Program-made: the position numbers and the translations under genes | Assembly: GCA_021840255.1 (NCBI GenBank) | Contig: JAKBYX010000006.1 | Location: 1 to 35,810 of the forward strand | From: Nitrospirota bacterium | GTDB lineage: Bacteria > Nitrospirota > Thermodesulfovibrionia > Thermodesulfovibrionales > JdFR-88 | Direction: 5' to 3' | DNA: 35,810 bases | Notes under the pieces: model-generated | Seen by the model: the letters and a program-made list of their open reading frames with translations, nothing else | Told to the model about the DNA's origin: nothing | The model's database searches: none | In this document: piece after piece, positions 24,455-32,135 of the stretch | How positions within the stretch are numbered: the stretch's first letter is position 1 | How the letters are laid out: every line of letters begins with the position of its first letter

Positions 24455-25660
24455 TTATCCGGGTATAAGGGACCGGGCGGTATCCAGGAGGCGGTAGGCG
24501 TTATCCAGCCCGTCAAACGAGCGGTTGACCCAGCAGCTCCCCCAGTAGAAGTTGCAGCTTGTCTCCGCCTTAAGGATATGGTCGTAGGCGGCCGTTATCA
24601 GGTGGCGCACCTCTTCCGGGTTTCCGGCCGTATGGCCGCGCTGGTCGAAGGCCTGTTTTACCTGCTGGTAATATGCGTTTGCCCTGCCCAGTTCCTCAAG
24701 CCCGCGTTTTTGCAGCAGGGAGCCGGTCCACTGGCCGAAATCCCCTCCCCAGTGGTGCCCGGTGTTCCAGGCGCCGGTGTAGATGTCCACCTCCTCGGTG
24801 GGCGGGAATTTGTCCAGGTAATGGTTTATATGGATGGGGATGAAGCCCAGGGTGCCCGCCCTGTACCTGTCCAGTATGGGCCTGTAGAAATGCCCCCAAA
24901 AGCCGCTGTTTACATGCACGGTGCGAAACCAGCCCCCGTTTTCCCCGTCGGTCCATGTGGTCACCAGGGCCGGGAAATCGCAGTGCTTTGTCCTTTCGTA
25001 AACCTCGTGCTGGAACCAGCCGGGGTCCAGGCCGGACTCCTGCGCGTTTGAGAGCTCCCTGTCCCTGGGTATCACGATTATCTCCTCGCCGCCCCAGCGG
25101 GCAATGTACGGGCGGTAGCGCTGCTCCTCCCAGCGCATCTGCCGCCTGGGTTTTATATATATGGAGTCGATTATCACGTACCTGTAGCCGTTTCTTTTAA
25201 GCATGGGTATCATTTCCATACTGAAGCCCATCTCTGGGGCCCAGAAACCCTGAAGCTGAAACCAGGCCCTGCCAAGCATGCTCCACCCAAGCCCCTTCCA
25301 CCAGGCGGTCTGGGTGTCCCAGTCGGCTTGCGGGATGAGAGGGTAGACCGGGTGGTAGAGGCCCGTCCCCAAAAACTCTATGCATTGCGAGCGCCTGTAG
25401 CGGCAGAGAAAGTCCTCTACGTCCACTACGTCATGAAAGGTCTCCCGGATCGCCGGGTCTTCGAGCTGCTTTAAAAGCGTGCCGGAGAAGCTCATGTGCG
25501 GCCGGGCAATGTCCTCGTATCCTTCGAGCATGCGGGTTGGCCTGTCGTAGCACCAGAGGATCTGCCTTGCCTCCCACCTCTCCTGCGAATTGTGGAGGGC
25601 AAGCAGGTTTCCCGGCGGCTGATGCATGTTCAGACCGAGGGCATGATAGACTTCTGCCAT
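24455..25660 (-). CDS. Glycoside hydrolase family 57 protein
   Basis: Predicted alpha-glucan-acting enzyme (amylase, branching or transferase type) of about 401 residues with the GH57 (beta/alpha)7 barrel. HALGLNMHQPPGN opens the domain. GFWAPEMGFSMEM carries the catalytic nucleophile (Glu143), and VTTWTDGENGGWF carries the acid/base Asp238. FSGTLLKQLED is the typical early block. ATG at 25660 is chosen because AAGGAGG lies 9 bases before it; an upstream in-frame extension is low complexity. There is no signal peptide, so it is cytoplasmic, probably in glycogen metabolism. The galT-like gene is distant. Confidence 0.87.
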   Translation of the reverse strand: MAEVYHALGLNMHQPPGNLLALHNSQERWEARQILWCYDRPTRMLEGYEDIARPHMSFSGTLLKQLEDPAIRETFHDVVDVEDFLCRYRRSQCIEFLGTGLYHPVYPLIPQADWDTQTAWWKGLGWSMLGRAWFQLQGFWAPEMGFSMEMIPMLKRNGYRYVIIDSIYIKPRRQMRWEEQRYRPYIARWGGEEIIVIPRDRELSNAQESGLDPGWFQHEVYERTKHCDFPALVTTWTDGENGGWFRTVHVNSGFWGHFYRPILDRYRAGTLGFIPIHINHYLDKFPPTEEVDIYTGAWNTGHHWGGDFGQWTGSLLQKRGLEELGRANAYYQQVKQAFDQRGHTAGNPEEVRHLITAAYDHILKAETSCNFYWGSCWVNRSFDGLDNAYRLLDTARSLIPG

Positions 25661-25812
25661 TTTAGGGGTCCTCCTTTGAAAGGGAAAAAATTTGGGGAAA
25701 AGTTTCCGGTTTTGTTTTTTTGTTTTTGCTTTGGTCTTTGAGTGAATGGAAAAAAGTCCTGGATGATTCCGCTTCCTAAAAGGATAGTACAAAACGGGGG
25801 ACTCATCAATCC

Positions 25813-25842
25813 GGGGGGCGGAAGGCATTCGCTCCGCCTCCC
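25813..25842 (+). repeat. Short GC-rich dispersed repeat, copy B
   Basis: GGGGGGCGGA, then AGGCATTCGC, then TCCGCCTCCC. The outer blocks pair to make a hairpin. It shares its core with copies at 5460-5486 (opposite strand) and 27346-27362. It lies in the gap between GH57 and the adenosine-specific kinase. Confidence 0.45.
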
Positions 25843-25923
25843 TCTTGCCTAGCTTCAGCCGTGCATCATAAAACAGAGCGGGGTTAAAAAATAATCCGAA
25901 TGGGCGGGGATTACCCTCCCCTG

Positions 25924-25932
25924 TGCTATAAT
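25924..25932 (+). promoter_or_regulatory. Extended -10 giving a leaderless adenosine-specific kinase mRNA
   Basis: TGC-TATAAT (extended -10, TATAAT at 25927-25932) is followed by TTCGCC and the ATG at 25939. The expected start of transcription is the A of the ATG. No Shine-Dalgarno is present. Confidence 0.55.
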
Positions 25933-25938
25933 TTCGCC

Positions 25939-26421
25939 ATGGAAATAAAGACGGTGCCCATGGAGATACCGGAGGGGACGAACCTCATCCTGGGGCAGAC
26001 GCACTTCATAAAGACCGCCGAGGACCTTTATGAGGTCCTGGCCACTTCCGTTCCCCAGGCCAGGTTCGGGGTGGCCTTCACCGAGGCCTCAGGGCCGTGC
26101 CTCATAAGGACGGAGGGAAATGATAAACCCCTGGCGGACGCCTGTGTCAAGAACCTCCAGGCCATCGGGGCGGGGCATGTGTTCTGCATCATATTAAAAG
26201 ACGCCTTTCCCGTAAACGTCCTTAACCGCATCAAGGAATGCCCGGAGGTCTGCAACATATTTTGCGCCACGGCAAACCCCGTGGAGGTCGTGGTGGCGCA
26301 GACGGCGCAGGGAGCGGGCGTGATAGGCGTGATAGACGGCTTTGCCCCCAAAGGGGTGGAGACGGCGGAGGACAAGGCGGACAGAAAGGAATTTTTGAGG
26401 AAGATAGGATATAAATTGTGA
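25939..26421 (+). CDS. Adenosine-specific kinase family protein
   Basis: A 160-residue protein of the adenosine-specific kinase family (PF04008), best known from archaea and thermophiles, which is thought to phosphorylate adenosine. It starts MEIKTVPMEIPEGTNLILGQTHFIKTAEDLYEVL; GVAFTEASGPCLIRTEGND is the conserved block and AHFLxxF-type elements follow. The C-terminal half has QGAGVIGVIDGFAPKGVET. The start given is the internal ATG that lies just after a TATAAT. No neighbouring gene is linked. The family call is firm; the reaction rests on limited published work. Confidence 0.85.
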   Translation: MEIKTVPMEIPEGTNLILGQTHFIKTAEDLYEVLATSVPQARFGVAFTEASGPCLIRTEGNDKPLADACVKNLQAIGAGHVFCIILKDAFPVNVLNRIKECPEVCNIFCATANPVEVVVAQTAQGAGVIGVIDGFAPKGVETAEDKADRKEFLRKIGYKL

Positions 26422-26593
26422 TTAAATATCCCCATCCCGCCCGCCCTTTAGTGTATAGGGGCTTCACCCCCATGCCCCCGAAAAGGCAAGAAAATATAAT
26501 AATCCAGAAAATTTATTAAGTTTAAATAAAAAAGGGAATGAGGCGCCGCCCATGGCCCCAATAATAGAAGGAAAAAGGTAAAAAATCTAAATT

Positions 26594-26929
26594 ATGAGTG
26601 AAAAAAGAGAGCTGCCGGAACTTAAGTATGATGAAAAGGGCCTGATACCCGCCATTGTGCAGGAGGCGGACACGGGCGAGGTGCTGATGATGGCCTGGAT
26701 GAACAGCGAATCCCTGAGGATGACGCTTGAAAGCGGGTACACCCACTTCTGGAGCCGCTCCAGGCAGAAGTACTGGAAAAAAGGGGAGACCTCCGGCTGC
26801 ACCCAGCAGGTCAAAGAGGTGCTCTACGACTGCGACGCGGACACCCTTTTGGTAAAGGTGAAGCAGGCCGGGGCCGGGGCGTGCCACACCGGGGAGAGGA
26901 CCTGCTTTTTCAGAAAGCTGGGGGCCTGA
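26594..26929 (+). CDS. hisI: Phosphoribosyl-AMP cyclohydrolase
   Basis: Third step of histidine synthesis: opens the purine ring of PR-AMP. 111 residues, without the HisE pyrophosphohydrolase domain found in fused versions. Signature text: [46 protein letters not shown] and [12 protein letters not shown], containing the metal-binding Asp triplet and the three Cys that bind zinc and magnesium. Its stop overlaps the ATG of the HIT protein (TGATG). No other his genes are in the window, so the pathway is dispersed. Confidence 0.95.
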   Translation: MSEKRELPELKYDEKGLIPAIVQEADTGEVLMMAWMNSESLRMTLESGYTHFWSRSRQKYWKKGETSGCTQQVKEVLYDCDADTLLVKVKQAGAGACHTGERTCFFRKLGA

Positions 26930-27276
26930 TGGACCCTTCCTGCCTTTTCTGCCGCATAGCCGGCAAACAAGTCCCCTCAAAGATCATCTATGAGGACGAT
27001 GAGTGCGTGGCCTTCGAGGACATCTCTCCGCAGGCGCCGGTCCACTTTCTGGTGGTCCCAAGGAAACACATCGCCACCACCCTCGAGCTTAAAGACGGGG
27101 ACGAGGCCCTGATCGGACACCTCTACAGGGTGGCCAACCGCATTTCGGAGGAAAAACAGATCGCCAGCCGGGGTTTCCGCCTGGTCATGAACACAAACCC
27201 GGAGGCCGGACAGAGCGTGTACCACATCCACCTGCACGTGCTTGGCGGCAGGCACATGCACTGGCCGCCGGGGTAG
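26929..27276 (+). CDS. hinT: Histidine triad nucleotide-binding protein (HinT)
   Basis: Purine nucleoside phosphoramidase of the HIT superfamily, 115 residues. CLFCRIAGKQVPSKIIYEDDECVAFEDISPQAPVHFLVVPRKH is the HinT N-terminal block and GQSVYHIHLHVLGGR holds the H-x-H-x-H-xx catalytic triad. The ATG shares its A with the hisI stop (TGATG), so translation is coupled to hisI. CxxC near the N-terminus is common in this group and may bind zinc. Confidence 0.93.
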   Translation: MDPSCLFCRIAGKQVPSKIIYEDDECVAFEDISPQAPVHFLVVPRKHIATTLELKDGDEALIGHLYRVANRISEEKQIASRGFRLVMNTNPEAGQSVYHIHLHVLGGRHMHWPPG

Positions 27277-27345
27277 GAAAGACCGCCGCGCGCCCACTAG
27301 TGTTTTCAGGTTTTTCAGAAGGATAAAAACCCATAAAGCAAAAAT

Positions 27346-27362
27346 GGGGGCATTCGCTCCGC
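27346..27362 (+). repeat. Short GC-rich dispersed repeat, copy C (truncated)
   Basis: GGGGGCATTCGCTCCGC, the core of the repeat also found at 25813-25842 and 5460-5486. It lacks the pairing outer arm. It lies just beyond the vapC stop. Confidence 0.35.
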
Positions 27363-27375
27363 TAAAAAAGTTGTC

Positions 27376-27747
27376 TCATCCGTGGTACAGACTGAGTCCC
27401 GGAATGCTTGAGAAGTGCTCGTCATAAGTGAGCACATGAATACCATGCTCGATCGCTGCCGCGCCTATGAGAAGGTCGGACATCGGCAGCGTAATACCCT
27501 GCCTCCTCAGTCCGGCGGAAATATTGCCGGCCCGGATCCATATGTCTGCTGTAGTTTCGACGAATTTGAGCGCCTTGAACATATCTATTAACTTTCCGTA
27601 GTCCTCTCCGGCTCTTATGCCTTGCAAAAGCTCGAAATATATTACGCCGCAGATACAGGCCCGCCCATCCTTTATGATTTTCGCCATGACATCCGAGGCA
27701 GGACTGTTTCTGAAGAACTCGACCCAGGCGCTGGTATCTACCAGCAC
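27376..27747 (-). CDS. vapC: PIN-domain toxin VapC (second locus)
   Basis: PIN ribonuclease toxin, 123 residues from the start chosen. Using GTG at 27747, AAAGGGG lies eight bases upstream inside the vapB end; a TTG at 27768 would overlap vapB and has no better site. Metal-site acids are visible, numbered here from the longer TTG form: Asp11 in VLVDTSAWVEFF, Glu46 in GVIYFELLQG, Asp98 in LPMSDLLIG and Asp116 in LTYDEHF. It is paired with vapB four bases upstream. It is not closely similar to the 14067-14474 toxin except at motifs, so the two are independent acquisitions. Confidence 0.9.
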   Translation of the reverse strand: MLVDTSAWVEFFRNSPASDVMAKIIKDGRACICGVIYFELLQGIRAGEDYGKLIDMFKALKFVETTADIWIRAGNISAGLRRQGITLPMSDLLIGAAAIEHGIHVLTYDEHFSSIPGLSLYHG

Positions 27748-27751
27748 ATCA

Positions 27752-27991
27752 TCAGCCCCTTTTTCCAATTTCCCTTTCCCTCCCGGCCTGCGCCTTCAAT
27801 TCTTTTTTCTCCTCCTCCTTCCAGTCAAAGGCAAATCCGGTTTTTCCTCTCAGGCCGAGTATCTCTTTGAGTTTCTGCTGTCTGATATACTCCTTCATTG
27901 CAATGGTCACAGCCCTGGTCTTAGACTTCTCGCCGGAGATTTTCTGCACTTCTTTTATCAGGTCATCGGGGATGTTCAATGTTGCACGCAT
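27752..27991 (-). CDS. vapB: Antitoxin VapB (second locus)
   Basis: A 79-residue antitoxin. MRATLNIPDDLIKEVQKISGEKSKTRAVTIAMKEYIRQQKLKEILGLRGK is a ribbon-helix-helix DNA-binding domain of the VapB/type II antitoxin kind. The acidic-basic tail ending in DWKEEEKKELKAQ would block the toxin. GGAGG lies eight bases before ATG 27991, which is preferred to the ATG eight codons upstream. Two tandem TATATGCATT sequences upstream are the likely operator. Confidence 0.88.
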   Translation of the reverse strand: MRATLNIPDDLIKEVQKISGEKSKTRAVTIAMKEYIRQQKLKEILGLRGKTGFAFDWKEEEKKELKAQAGREREIGKRG

Positions 27992-28006
27992 TTCCGTCAC
28001 CTCCAG

Positions 28007-28029
28007 TATATGCATTTATTATATGCATT
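28007..28029 (-). promoter_or_regulatory. Tandem operator-like repeats of vapBC (second locus)
   Basis: TATATGCATT occurs at 28007-28016 and again at 28020-28029, 13 bases apart, each containing the palindrome ATGCAT. They lie just upstream of the vapB ribosome site. Ribbon-helix-helix antitoxins typically bind such paired sites. Confidence 0.5.
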
Positions 28030-28184
28030 AAGTTGATGCTTTTCAATCGTCCACATTCGGAGGCGGCAATTTCGAATTTGGCATGGTGGTTGGGTAAAGT
28101 GATTTTTGATGCTTTTTTTTATTGCAGAAGTGTTGAACGGCCAAGCGGGTTAAGAAAGTTGGTTCTAAGTTATAATCAAACATT

Positions 28185-29735
28185 ATGCCCAAAGGGCTCA
28201 ACGCGCATTTAAAGACCGCTGTTAAGGGTTCAACCCTCATACTTTTGGGTATTGCGATAAGCAACCTGCTTTGGTTTCTCATTAAAATTCTGATAATAAG
28301 AAACACCACAAAGATCGAGTTCGGCATTTACTCCCTTGCGCTTACCGTGTTCGGTGTCCTTACCACCATCGCGCCGCTTGGCATTCCCAGCGGCGTGCCC
28401 AGGTTTATTTCGCTCTACAGGGGCGAGGGCAAGGAGGATGAGGCCCGGTTAATTTCAAGGGCCGGCGTTCAGATCTCGGTATTTTTGGGAGTTTTGGCCT
28501 TTGTAATGCTTTATTTTTTTTCAGACGTAATAGCCAGGGATGTCTTCTATACCCCTCAATTGGCCGGGCCTCTCAGGATAATCTCCTTTCTGGTGCCTTT
28601 TACCATGTATTCCGGCAGCGCCGGTGGCGTGATGCTGGGCTACGGCGTTATCAGGCAGAGGTTTTTAAATGACCTTCTGACGCCGGTCTTCTACGCGCTT
28701 TTTATTCTGGCGGCCATTCTGCTTGGTTTGCGGCTGACCGGGATATTGTACGCATATGTATTTTCCGGACTGGTTGTGGCCTTCCTGATCACCGTCTATG
28801 GGTTTAAAACGATCGGCCCTGCACCTCTTCTCCCTCGCAAGGGCCGGGAGTATCGGGAGCTTGTAGAGTTCTCGGTCCCCCTTCTGATCTCTTCGGTTAC
28901 ATCTATGGTGCTTCTGTGGGCGGATACCCTTATGATAGGCCGGTACATCAACGCGCAGGCGGTCGGCACATATGGGGTGAGCACCTCTTTGGTAAAACTG
29001 CTTCTCATCCCTGCCTCCGCCCTCAATTTTGTTTTTCTTCCCATAGCCGGGGAGATTTATGCCAGGGGGCAAAAAGGTGAACTTCAGAGGGCATACCAGG
29101 TGCTTACCAAGTGGCTCTTTGCCGTTACCTTGCCCATTTTCTTCGTCTTTTTCTTTTTCCCCGAGATGAGCATAACCGCCCTTTTTGGCGCCCGCTTTCT
29201 GGGTGCCGCTCTGCCTTTGAGGCTTTTGGCCATAGGGCTTATGATAAATGCCTTCCTTGGCACGAACGGTATGCTTTTAATGGTGTTTGGTCTTCCTAAA
29301 ACCATAATGAACATATCCATCGCGGGGGGCGTGGTGAACATTGCCCTGAACTATATATTTATAAAACGAATGGGTATGGGGATCGAGGGGGGGGCCATGG
29401 CGACAATGATCTCCTATATCCTTATAAATGTCTTATATTCATTTAGCCTGTATTGGCGCAGCAGGATGCACCCTTTTTCGGCTTCTTATCTTAAGCCCCT
29501 GGCCGGCGCGGTGTTCTCGGGGCTAATCATCTATGTGCTTGCCAAGAGCCTCCCGCTGTCTTTCTGGATGCTTCCTGTCTATTTCCTTCTGTTTCTTGCC
29601 GGTTATGCCGGAAGCCTGCTTCTGACAAGGAGCATCGAAGAGGAAGACCTATTTATACTTGACCGCGTTTTTGGAAGGCTTGGATTAGACTCCGGCCGGG
29701 TTATAGGGTTTTTAGAGAGGTTCAGTGTCAAATAA
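28185..29735 (+). CDS. Polysaccharide/oligosaccharide flippase (Wzx/MOP family)
   Basis: Integral membrane protein of 516 residues with about 12-14 hydrophobic helices, of the polysaccharide-synthesis MOP superfamily, which flips lipid-linked glycan units to the periplasm. N-terminal text: KTAVKGSTLILLGIAISNLLWFLIKILIIRNTTKIEFGIYSLALTVFGVLTTIAPLGIPSGVPRFISLYRGEG. The second half has GGVVNIALNYIFIKRMGMGIEGGAMATMISY, typical of the family. TATAAT (28171-28176) lies eight bases before the ATG and no Shine-Dalgarno is seen, so the mRNA has almost no leader. It converges on the sugar-modification genes and probably exports their product. Confidence 0.88.
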   Translation: MPKGLNAHLKTAVKGSTLILLGIAISNLLWFLIKILIIRNTTKIEFGIYSLALTVFGVLTTIAPLGIPSGVPRFISLYRGEGKEDEARLISRAGVQISVFLGVLAFVMLYFFSDVIARDVFYTPQLAGPLRIISFLVPFTMYSGSAGGVMLGYGVIRQRFLNDLLTPVFYALFILAAILLGLRLTGILYAYVFSGLVVAFLITVYGFKTIGPAPLLPRKGREYRELVEFSVPLLISSVTSMVLLWADTLMIGRYINAQAVGTYGVSTSLVKLLLIPASALNFVFLPIAGEIYARGQKGELQRAYQVLTKWLFAVTLPIFFVFFFFPEMSITALFGARFLGAALPLRLLAIGLMINAFLGTNGMLLMVFGLPKTIMNISIAGGVVNIALNYIFIKRMGMGIEGGAMATMISYILINVLYSFSLYWRSRMHPFSASYLKPLAGAVFSGLIIYVLAKSLPLSFWMLPVYFLLFLAGYAGSLLLTRSIEEEDLFILDRVFGRLGLDSGRVIGFLERFSVK

Positions 29736-29835
29736 AGAAACTTGCCCTGCCAAGTCAAGGAAATCGATATTGTTCAAAGTCTGGTGAAACTCGGAAGCCG
29801 GAGCCTGAAAAGAAGGAAGGCCGACGCCGATGCTT

Positions 29836-30300
29836 TTATTCCCTTTTACCGATTACTTTTGCTGGTACGCCACCCATGACCATGTACTCTTCAACATTTT
29901 TCGTTACGACGGCACCCGCCCCGATAACAGCACTGTTGCCGATTTTTACTCCCGATAAAATCTGTGCCCCATAACCAATCCACACATCGTCTCCTATTAT
30001 TATATCTTTCTCCTCGCTTCCCTGTTTCAAAATCAAAACGTTTCTGTTTTTGAATTTGTGAGTGGTAGTTCTAATGTGCACTGCATGTGAAATAAGACAG
30101 TTACTCCCGATTTCTATCCTGGAGTTTTCACCTGCAAAGAGCATCCCTCCATTGATATAGGTGTTATCCCCGATAAAAACATTATGCGGATGTCCTACTA
30201 TCACATTTTGTGAAATGAAGACATTTTTACCTTTATTTACCTTTCTGTGATTTATTTTCCGCATTATCAGATCAAGAAACAAAAAAAGTTTTCTAAGCAT
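29836..30300 (-). CDS. Left-handed beta-helix acetyltransferase (maa/CatB-like), small
   Basis: A hexapeptide-repeat O- or N-acetyltransferase of 154 residues. Repeats include NVFIGDNTYINGGMLFAG, RIEIGSNCLISHAVHI, DIIIGDDVWIGYGAQILSGVKIGNSAVIGAGAVVTKNVEEYMVMGGVPAKVIGKR. The last block is the usual end of the family. The acetyl-CoA site is formed by the helical coils of a trimer. It is the last gene of the minus-strand glycan cluster and presumably acetylates a sugar of the surface polymer. The acceptor cannot be inferred. Confidence 0.85.
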   Translation of the reverse strand: MLRKLFLFLDLIMRKINHRKVNKGKNVFISQNVIVGHPHNVFIGDNTYINGGMLFAGENSRIEIGSNCLISHAVHIRTTTHKFKNRNVLILKQGSEEKDIIIGDDVWIGYGAQILSGVKIGNSAVIGAGAVVTKNVEEYMVMGGVPAKVIGKRE

Positions 30301-30351
30301 TTAATTTACCAAAGAGCCAGTAACTGAGGCCCATATTTATCCAGATTAGTC

Positions 30352-30945
30352 CTATTTCAGCATCCCTGTATAAATGTTGCATAACATTGCCTTTTTAGTC
30401 CTTATTTTTTCCAAGGGCCAGTCCCACCATTTAAGTGCAAGTAATTGAGTGATAGTTTCGTCATCAAATCTTTTCCTGATAAGACGAGCAGGATTGCCAG
30501 CCACTATCTCGTAATTTCCCACATCCTTTGTCACTACAGAACCAGCACCTATTACGGCCCCGTGGCCGATGCAAACACCCGAAAGGATTATCGCCCCATA
30601 TCCTATCCAAACATCATTGCCGATAGTAATATTCCCCTTCGAGAATTTATTCATATCAATTTCTCCAACATTAAACCAAGCCCAATCATTACGATATAAG
30701 GCATAAGTTGCTATCCAATCAGTACGATGTTCACCTCCGAGAACAATTGTTACACCGTCAGCTATTGAGCAAAATTTACCTATCTTGAGCTTTGAGACTC
30801 CAGGAACAATCTTGGGAATACCAGTAGTGAAATCTCCTATTTCATACTGAGGTCCTTTAAGATATTTCGACGTATAGAGGGTTTTTCTTCTATATAAAAT
30901 ATTCCAAATAAAATCTTTAATCAGTTTAAGCATGATATTTTTCAC
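30352..30945 (-). CDS. CatB-like O-acetyltransferase
   Basis: A second hexapeptide-fold acetyltransferase, 197 residues from a GTG at 30945 (or four codons later from ATG 30933). GPQYEIGDFTTGIPKIVPGVSKLKIGKFCSIADGVTIVLGGEHRTDWIATYAL and NDVWIGYGAIILSGVCIGHGAVIGAGSVVTKDVGNYEIVAGNPARLIRKRF are the hallmarks of the xenobiotic/CatB branch, which in glycan loci modifies sugars. The catalytic His is the one in GGEHRTDW. Its start region overlaps the end of a 33-residue ORF, in turn overlapping the GT4 gene. Confidence 0.87.
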   Translation of the reverse strand: MKNIMLKLIKDFIWNILYRRKTLYTSKYLKGPQYEIGDFTTGIPKIVPGVSKLKIGKFCSIADGVTIVLGGEHRTDWIATYALYRNDWAWFNVGEIDMNKFSKGNITIGNDVWIGYGAIILSGVCIGHGAVIGAGSVVTKDVGNYEIVAGNPARLIRKRFDDETITQLLALKWWDWPLEKIRTKKAMLCNIYTGMLK

Positions 30946-31027
30946 CTATCAATCGCAGCCTCTGGCATTCACGGCATCCTTTATGACAAGCGCCAAACTG
31001 AAGTTTCGTATTTTTATTGCGGTTCAT
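30926..31027 (-). CDS. 33-residue Cys-rich small ORF, possible microprotein
   Basis: Not recognised. It starts with an ATG sharing ATGA with the GT4 stop and ends with a TAA inside the start of the CatB-like gene, the classic layout of a coupled gene. The product is 33 residues: a basic N-terminus (MNRNKNTKLQFG), then ACHKGCRECQRLRL. The three Cys are spaced CX3CX2C, the same spacing as a radical SAM site, but there is no surrounding fold. It could bind a metal, or be the tail of a lost gene. There is no strong ribosome site. Confidence 0.3.
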   Translation of the reverse strand: MNRNKNTKLQFGACHKGCRECQRLRLIGEKYHA

Positions 31028-32100
31028 GCAATAATTTCCCGATACATCTTCTCGGCCTGCACCTGCCTGCTGTGATCCTTCATAATCATGTCTCTATTGA
31101 ACATCTTGTAGCCCGTGTGATGCTGTATTAATACAAGCGCGCGGCAAATGCTATCAACGATAGCAGTTTCGTTTTTTTGATCGGTAAAAAAGCCATTGAA
31201 CCCGTCCCTGATAATTTCCCGATAAGCTGCAATATTTGATACCACGGGAAAACATCCCATGTACATCGCCTCTAATAAAGACGCGCTGAGTTGGTCCGTA
31301 TCTGGAAGCGAAAAATATAATTTCGTGTTTTTTAATAAAAACGAAAGTTCCTCGAAGCCCAAATACCCCCAATTTAAAGTGATGGAATCTTTTATTTTTA
31401 GCTTTCTTAGGTGTTCTTGCAAAAAATTAAAATATGTTTTATCACCATAACTACAAGTCAAAACCAAATGGTAATTTTTATTTTCATTCTCGATGACGAA
31501 TTTCCCGAAGGCCTTTATGAGATTTAAATGGTTATGAAGTGCTTGAAATGCTCTTGTGCACAAGAATATTTCTTTTCCCGCCGGGATGCCGAATTTGTTT
31601 AAAATAAATTTAGCGTTGGCATCAGGTTTTATCTTGTCAAGCTCTATGCCCCACGAAATTACTTTGATTTTATTTTTTTGTGCCTTGTAGCTTTCCTGAA
31701 GGAATTTAGATAAAGCTTCTGAGCTTAATAATATTTTATTTGCCCGCTTTAAGAGTAGTTGCAAAATATATTTTGTGATTATATCCTTTAGCGTTTTCTT
31801 TTTTTGTGACTTCAGCCAATAAAAATCGCTCCCATAGGCGTGAAGGACGATTTTAGGGGTCCGAAGAATCACTAGCGGCAATGAAAATATCGTTACATAA
31901 TGCACACAAATAACGGATGGCCTGATTTTTTTGATTTCCAGAAACAAGCGAAACCAGCTTTTAAAGGAGGTTTTTGTTTTTATGGCATGAGATTTTATAA
32001 GGAAAATTTCATGTTTTTGGTTCAAGTAGTTATGCCAGTATTTAATATGGAGACTATCATTGTCTCCTATGATAATAAGCCTATTTGTGCTATTTGCCAT
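31024..32100 (-). CDS. Glycosyltransferase, GT4-like (GT-B fold)
   Basis: A 358-residue glycosyltransferase. RLIIIGDNDSLHIKYWHNYLNQKHEIFLI is the N-terminal Rossmann-like start. The middle contains IKVISWGIELDKIKPD. In the C-terminal half LFLCTRAF-like text and LKNTKLYFSLPDTDQLSASLLEAMYMGCFPVVSNIAAYREII form the nucleotide-sugar binding block with an SxLLEAM variant of the EX7E motif of the GT4 family. There are no membrane helices. It presumably adds one sugar to the lipid-linked unit. Donor and linkage cannot be predicted. The gene is AT-rich compared with the left of the window. Confidence 0.82.
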   Translation of the reverse strand: MANSTNRLIIIGDNDSLHIKYWHNYLNQKHEIFLIKSHAIKTKTSFKSWFRLFLEIKKIRPSVICVHYVTIFSLPLVILRTPKIVLHAYGSDFYWLKSQKKKTLKDIITKYILQLLLKRANKILLSSEALSKFLQESYKAQKNKIKVISWGIELDKIKPDANAKFILNKFGIPAGKEIFLCTRAFQALHNHLNLIKAFGKFVIENENKNYHLVLTCSYGDKTYFNFLQEHLRKLKIKDSITLNWGYLGFEELSFLLKNTKLYFSLPDTDQLSASLLEAMYMGCFPVVSNIAAYREIIRDGFNGFFTDQKNETAIVDSICRALVLIQHHTGYKMFNRDMIMKDHSRQVQAEKMYREIIA

Positions 32101-32135
32101 TCAACAGTTTTTTGACTTTCATGTGATGGGATGAT

